Shown here: in pieces, positions 50,045 through 53,106 of the stretch
Layout of the letters: each line of letters starts with the position of its first letter
Position numbering within the stretch: the first letter of the stretch is position 1
Origin: Hennigella sp045599065
GTDB lineage: Bacteria; Bacillota_I; Bacilli_A; Mycoplasmatales; Mycoplasmoidaceae
Direction of reading: 5' to 3'
Length of the DNA stretch: 53,106 nucleotides
Assembly (NCBI GenBank): GCA_045599065.1
Contig: JAZRVJ010000055.1
Coordinates: 1-53,106, forward strand
Notes under the pieces: model-generated
Databases searched by the model: none
Told to the model about the DNA's origin: nothing
The model's input: the letters and a program-made list of their open reading frames with translations, nothing else
Position numbers and translations under genes: made by a program

Positions 50045-50653
50045 ATGTATTCATATATAGTAGGGAAGGTAATATCCCTTAATAAAAAATCTATTACCGT
50101 TGAAAACAATTATTTTGCTTATGTTATTAATGTGGGCAGACCTGAATTATTTGAACAAGGAAAAGTTCAAAAGATTTATTTACATAAGTATTGTTACTTA
50201 TCAAACAAGAACGCCTTAACAGAAGACTATTATGGTTTCAAGTATTGACAAGAAAAAGATTTCTTTTTGAGTTGTATTTCAATTTCTGGCATTGGACCTA
50301 AATCAGCTATAGGCTTTTTAAAGAACGATATCAATCTTTTAAAGCAATTAATATCTAATAAAGATATTGCTGGTTTAGAAGCACTACCAGGAATAAGTAA
50401 AAAGTTTGCTTATCTGCTTGTAGAATATCTTTCTGATTTCTATGTTAAAAGCAAAGCTGAACATTATGATAACATCGCGGATGTAATCAATGTTTTAAAA
50501 ACTTTAGGTTATAGTCAAGATGATATTAATTTTGCAATTAATAAACTTTGTGAAACAAATGCAATAGAAAACACAATGGAAACATCCGATGTTGTTTCCA
50601 TGGCAATAAAAGAAATTTCTATCAAGAATGAAGCTGCAGTCCCAAAGGCCTAG
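50045..50653 (+). CDS. ruvA: Holliday junction branch-migration protein RuvA
   Basis: The 202-residue product has the OB-fold start MYSYIVGKVISLNKKSITVEN, the EDYYGFKYWQEKDFF segment (Trp by TGA), helix-hairpin-helix motifs ISGIGPKSAIGFL and LPGISKKFAYLL, and a C-terminal helical domain that contacts RuvB. ATG 50045 follows GGAGAG; a longer in-frame start at 49994 lies in a hairpin-rich gap. It overlaps ruvB by 26 bp. The 92-bp gap after mtaB has two short hairpins and a TACTAT. Confidence 0.9.
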
Positions 50654-51551
50654 TAATCTTAAAGAGTTTGTAGGTAAAAAGACTCTTAAAGAAAATTTAG
50701 GAACTTATTTAAAAGCTGCCATATTAAACAATGAACCATTAGACCATTGTTTATTTTATGGTTTACCTGGAACAGGTAAGACATCGTTAGCTTTGATTAT
50801 TGCAAACGAAAGAAAATCAAATATTACTATATTGCAAGGCAGCAATATTGTTAAATCACAAGATATTTACAATTTTGCTTTAAGCATAAAAGAAAACGAT
50901 GTAATTTTTATTGATGAGATCCACGCCATTAATAAACAATGCTTTGAATTGCTTTATGCTTTGATGGAAGACTTTAGTCTTGACATTACCATCGGTAAAG
51001 ATTTCAACTCTAAAACGACAAGAATTAAAGTACCTAAATTTACATTAATTGGTGCAACAACCAGCTTGTCAAAGATTCCAAAACCTTTAGAAGAAAGGTT
51101 TGGTATCGTCTTTTATTTTGAAGATTATTCAAAAGAAGAGATTAGACAAATTATTTCTAATTGTGTTAAAAAGAATAAGTTGCCACTAACAAAAGAGGAA
51201 ATAATTTCTATTGCTACAAAATCAAAAGGGATTCCAAGAAATGCCCTTACCATTCTTGCAAGGGTTAGCGATTTTAAAGTTATTGATAAATCAAAACCAC
51301 TAGAAAACATCTTCAAACAAATTGGGATTTATGAAAATGGTTTGAACAATAACGATATAAAATATTTGAAATGTTTTGAGAATTTAAATAGTTGTATTGG
51401 TATTAAAACATTAAGTCAAATGATAGAATTTGAAATTCAATTTATTGAAGAAAAAATTGAACCCTATTTATTTAAAAATAAATATGCAGTTAAAACAGTT
51501 CAAGGAAGAAAGATATTACCAGCTGGTTTAGAAATTATTAAAAGAAAATAA
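50628..51551 (+). CDS. ruvB: Holliday junction helicase motor RuvB
   Basis: The 307-residue AAA+ motor has the RuvB start RPSNLKEFVGK, Walker A GLPGTGKT (45-52), Walker B VIFIDEIHAIN and the sensor segment LIGATTSLSKIPKPLEERFG, then a winged-helix domain ending KTVQGRKILPAGLEI. The sensor region usually reads GATTRAG; the R and AG are changed. It drives branch migration with RuvA. RuvC is not in the window. Confidence 0.94.
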   Translation: MKLQSQRPSNLKEFVGKKTLKENLGTYLKAAILNNEPLDHCLFYGLPGTGKTSLALIIANERKSNITILQGSNIVKSQDIYNFALSIKENDVIFIDEIHAINKQCFELLYALMEDFSLDITIGKDFNSKTTRIKVPKFTLIGATTSLSKIPKPLEERFGIVFYFEDYSKEEIRQIISNCVKKNKLPLTKEEIISIATKSKGIPRNALTILARVSDFKVIDKSKPLENIFKQIGIYENGLNNNDIKYLKCFENLNSCIGIKTLSQMIEFEIQFIEEKIEPYLFKNKYAVKTVQGRKILPAGLEIIKRK

Positions 51552-51575
51552 CCGATTTTCGGTTATTTTTTCTTT
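51545..51575. terminator. Bidirectional terminator between ruvB and acpP
   Basis: AAAATAACCG (51545-51554) pairs with CGGTTATTTT (51560-51569), then T-run. It overlaps the ruvB stop and the end of acpP. Confidence 0.85.
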
Positions 51576-51802
51576 GCTTCAAAAGCTTTAATTAATTGGT
51601 TAATAGTTTTAATGTTTGATAAAACAGAATCATCTAATCTAAAGCCAACTTTTTCTTCAATGGCTACGATAATTCCTAATACGTTGATAGAATCAACGCC
51701 CATATCTTTAAATGGTTGATCTAGTGCTGCTTCAGTTAAATTTATATTAATATTTTGCTTTGCAGCAACGTCTTTTATTACTTTAATAATTTCGTTTTTC
51801 AT
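51563..51802 (-). CDS. acpP: Acyl carrier protein
   Basis: The 79-residue acidic helical protein has the phosphopantetheine attachment motif GVDSINVLG with Ser38. It carries acyl groups for lipid metabolism. The region after the motif (IVAIEEKVGFRLDD) is the usual helix II. ATG 51802 is taken; an upstream in-frame ATG would add 6 residues. It is a single gene, divergent from the tRNA cluster. In a mollicute without full fatty-acid synthesis it may act in phospholipid or lipoprotein acylation. Confidence 0.93.
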   Translation of the reverse strand: MKNEIIKVIKDVAAKQNININLTEAALDQPFKDMGVDSINVLGIIVAIEEKVGFRLDDSVLSNIKTINQLIKAFEAKKK

Positions 51803-51838
51803 ACCTATATATTTTATCAAAAAAAGTTGTCTTTATAT

Positions 51839-51844
51839 TATAAT
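51839..51844 (+). promoter_or_regulatory. -10 box of the tRNA cluster
   Basis: TATAAT at 51839-51844, 26 bp before tRNA-Asn; the only clear promoter element between acpP and the tRNAs. A short 5' leader would be removed by RNase P. Confidence 0.5.
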
Positions 51845-51870
51845 TTAATGGTATCATTTATTAGATATAT

Positions 51871-51945
51871 GGCCACCTAGCTCAGTGGTAGAGCAACCGG
51901 CTGTTAACCGGTTGGTCGCAGGTTCGAACCCTGTGGTGGCCGCCA
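51871..51945 (+). tRNA. tRNA-Asn (anticodon GTT)
   Basis: Acceptor GGCCACC pairs with GGTGGCC; anticodon loop CTGTTAA gives GTT; T-loop GGTTCGAACC is standard; encoded CCA at 51943-51945. Confidence 0.95.
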
Positions 51946-51949
51946 TATT

Positions 51950-52026
51950 GGCCTGTTGGTGAAGTGACTTAACACACACGCCTTTCACGCGTGCATTCAT
52001 GGGTTTGAATCCCGTACAGGTCACCA
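51950..52026 (+). tRNA. tRNA-Glu (anticodon TTC)
   Basis: Acceptor GGCCTGT pairs with ACAGGTC (one G-U); anticodon loop CTTTCAC gives TTC; T-arm GGGTTTGAATCCC; encoded CCA. It begins 4 bp after tRNA-Asn. Confidence 0.94.
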
Positions 52027-52031
52027 GTTAT

Positions 52032-52107
52032 GCGGTGTTAGCTCAGCCGGGAGAGCATATGCCTTACAAGCATAGGGTCGGGAGTTCGAGCCTCTCACAC
52101 CGCACCA
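52032..52107 (+). tRNA. tRNA-Val (anticodon TAC)
   Basis: Acceptor GCGGTGT pairs with ACACCGC; discriminator A and encoded CCA; anticodon loop CTTACAA gives TAC; D-arm and T-arm are standard. It begins 5 bp after tRNA-Glu. Confidence 0.95.
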
Positions 52108-52114
52108 TTAAATC

Positions 52115-52146
52115 AAAAATGTCATGTTTGAAGCATGACATTTTTT
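52115..52146 (+). terminator. Terminator of the tRNA cluster
   Basis: AAAAATGTCATG (52115-52126) pairs with CATGACATTTTT (52134-52145), 7-nt loop, T-run. Confidence 0.9.
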
Positions 52147-52357
52147 GTTTTTTATACTAGCAAAATAAAATTCATGATGTATAAAAGTAATCTGTTTTGA
52201 AACTAATTCAACTACTATTATTGAAATAATACTACCTATATTATTCAAATCTACACTTAATAAAAAAACATAAATTTAGATTTTGTATTTTTCCAATTGG
52301 GGATTTTTTGCAAATCAAAAAAATATAAAACTTTTTTATTTTTTTTCTTTTTTTGTC

Positions 52358-52412
52358 AAAACTCCCTAGAAAAAGTGTAATAATTAATAAAAAACTCCCT
52401 AGAAAAAGTGTA
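52358..52412 (+). repeat. Two direct repeats (22 bp, 33-bp period) in front of the AAA ATPase gene
   Basis: The same 22 bases, with core ACTCCCTAGAAAAAGTGTA, occur at 52358-52379 and 52391-52412. The second copy runs directly into TATAAT (52411-52416). They are the only GC-containing element in the otherwise empty AT-rich stretch 52147-52457. An operator or autoregulatory site is likely; two copies at a period of about three helical turns fits. Confidence 0.7.
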
Positions 52413-52457
52413 TAATTATAAGGAAAAAAGAATATTTAAATTAATAGGTTGTTCATT

Positions 52458-53106
52458 ATGTTGAAAAGAAAAATATTAAATGATTTAATTGAGTGAAAAA
52501 TAAATAAACACTCAAAAAGAAAAGCTTTGGTAATAAAAGGTTTGAGACAAGTTGGAAAAACTTTTATAGTAAGAGAATTTGCAAAACAATACTACGAGAA
52601 TGAATGCTATATTAATTTTAAAAATGATGAAGATATCAAATCAATCTTCGATTTTAATCTAAATGTGGACCGAATCTTATTAGATCTATCTGCAAAAAGA
52701 CCTAATTTAAAATTAATTCCACATAAAACTCTTATTATTTTTGATGAAATTCAGGAATGTGCTAATGCTCGTGCATCAATTAAATCATTTGTAGAAGATG
52801 GTCGTTTCGATATTATAGCGACAGGTTCACTATTGGGAATTAAAGGTTACAATCAAAAACATAGCAAAGGTGTGCCAACAGGTTTTGAACACATCATATA
52901 TATGAATCCACTAGACTTTGAGGAATTCTTATGAGCAAAAAATATATCTAATCAAACAATCAAATACCTGAAGGATTGTTTCGAAAATAAAAAGCAAATT
53001 TCGAATTCTGTCCATGAAGCAATGCTTAGATATTTTAAAGAATATATATGTGTGGGCGGATTGCCTGAAGTTGTATGTACTTTTATTGAGTCAAATGATA
53101 TGAATA
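52458..53106 (+). CDS. AAA_14/DUF4143 ATPase, N-terminal part
   Basis: The gene runs off the window after 216 codons. It has Walker A GLRQVGKT (28-35), FIVREFAKQYYEN, Walker B TLIIFDEIQEC and sensor ATGSLLG, then the start of the DUF4143 part (YFKEYICVGGLPEVV). Trp residues are TGA. This family is common in bacteria as multi-copy, often variable genes of unknown role. The start is not preceded by a strong Shine-Dalgarno sequence; TATAAT lies 41 nt upstream. Confidence 0.88.

Noticed and set aside
52358..52412. CRISPR array
   Set aside because: Only two repeat units with an 11-bp gap and no spacers of usual length; no cas gene nearby.

Overview
The window is about 53 kb of very AT-rich chromosome from a mollicute (Mycoplasma-like bacterium). 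In-frame TGA codons fall at conserved tryptophan positions in most long genes (rpsK, rpoA, metG, parE, dnaX, nusB and others), so TGA is read as Trp, and genes that look broken into pieces are intact under this code. No peptidoglycan genes are seen. Lipoproteins with short basic signal peptides, a lipoprotein-type ATP synthase b subunit, a NadD-YqeK fusion, a mycoplasma-type EF-P and a glf gene suggest the Mycoplasmoides/Ureaplasma/Malacoplasma side of the class; that placement is inference and no species is claimed.

Layout. 1-2214: end of the large ribosomal protein cluster (rpmJ, rpsM, rpsK, rpoA, rplQ). 2320-10204: a lipoprotein, metG, a DJ-1/PfpI protein, hpf, two related membrane proteins, then lysS, an AsnA-like protein and rpe. 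10222-12294 (minus): a membrane protein and pncB. 12325-20059: a glycosyltransferase, parE-parC-yqeG, nadD-yqeK, mtnN. 20111-24271: a four-gene surface-glycan set (flippase-like protein, glf, alpha/beta hydrolase, GT2). 24299-26275 (minus): pgi and ktrA. 26342-28804: an overlapping operon of an Abi_2/HEPN protein, a divergent Nudix protein, trmB and a PNPOx-like flavoprotein. 28807-30252 (minus): miaB. 30291-38204: a lipoprotein and the complete F-type ATP synthase operon. 38205-42904: an MBL hydrolase (minus), then dnaX-nfo-rarA and a small zinc-ribbon protein. 42913-47927 (minus): eno-pfkA-pyk and efp-asp23-nusB. 48030-51551: a membrane protein, mtaB, ruvA-ruvB. 51563-52107: acpP (minus) and tRNA-Asn, tRNA-Glu, tRNA-Val. 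52115-53106: a terminator, a 300-bp noncoding stretch with a direct repeat, and the start of an AAA ATPase of the DUF4143 type that runs off the end.

How it works together. The genes support a fermentative cell: glycolysis (pgi, pfkA, eno, pyk) supplies ATP, the ATP synthase uses or makes the proton gradient, NAD is salvaged from nicotinate (pncB, nadD), and translation, tRNA modification (miaB, mtaB, trmB) and DNA maintenance (parEC, dnaX, nfo, rarA, ruvAB) are all represented.

The most unusual signal is regulatory. Many transcription units begin with TATAAT only 6-15 nt before the start codon and have no Shine-Dalgarno sequence, implying leaderless mRNAs, whereas most genes inside operons have AGGAG-type sites. 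Three divergent gene pairs have back-to-back -10 boxes: one pair sits in a perfect 33-bp AT palindrome (38848-38880), and two share the self-complementary octamer ATTATAAT. Other points of interest are an AsnA-like protein without its ATP-binding motif, an Abi_2 protein inside a tRNA-modification operon, and a strong terminator-like hairpin between atpB and atpE.
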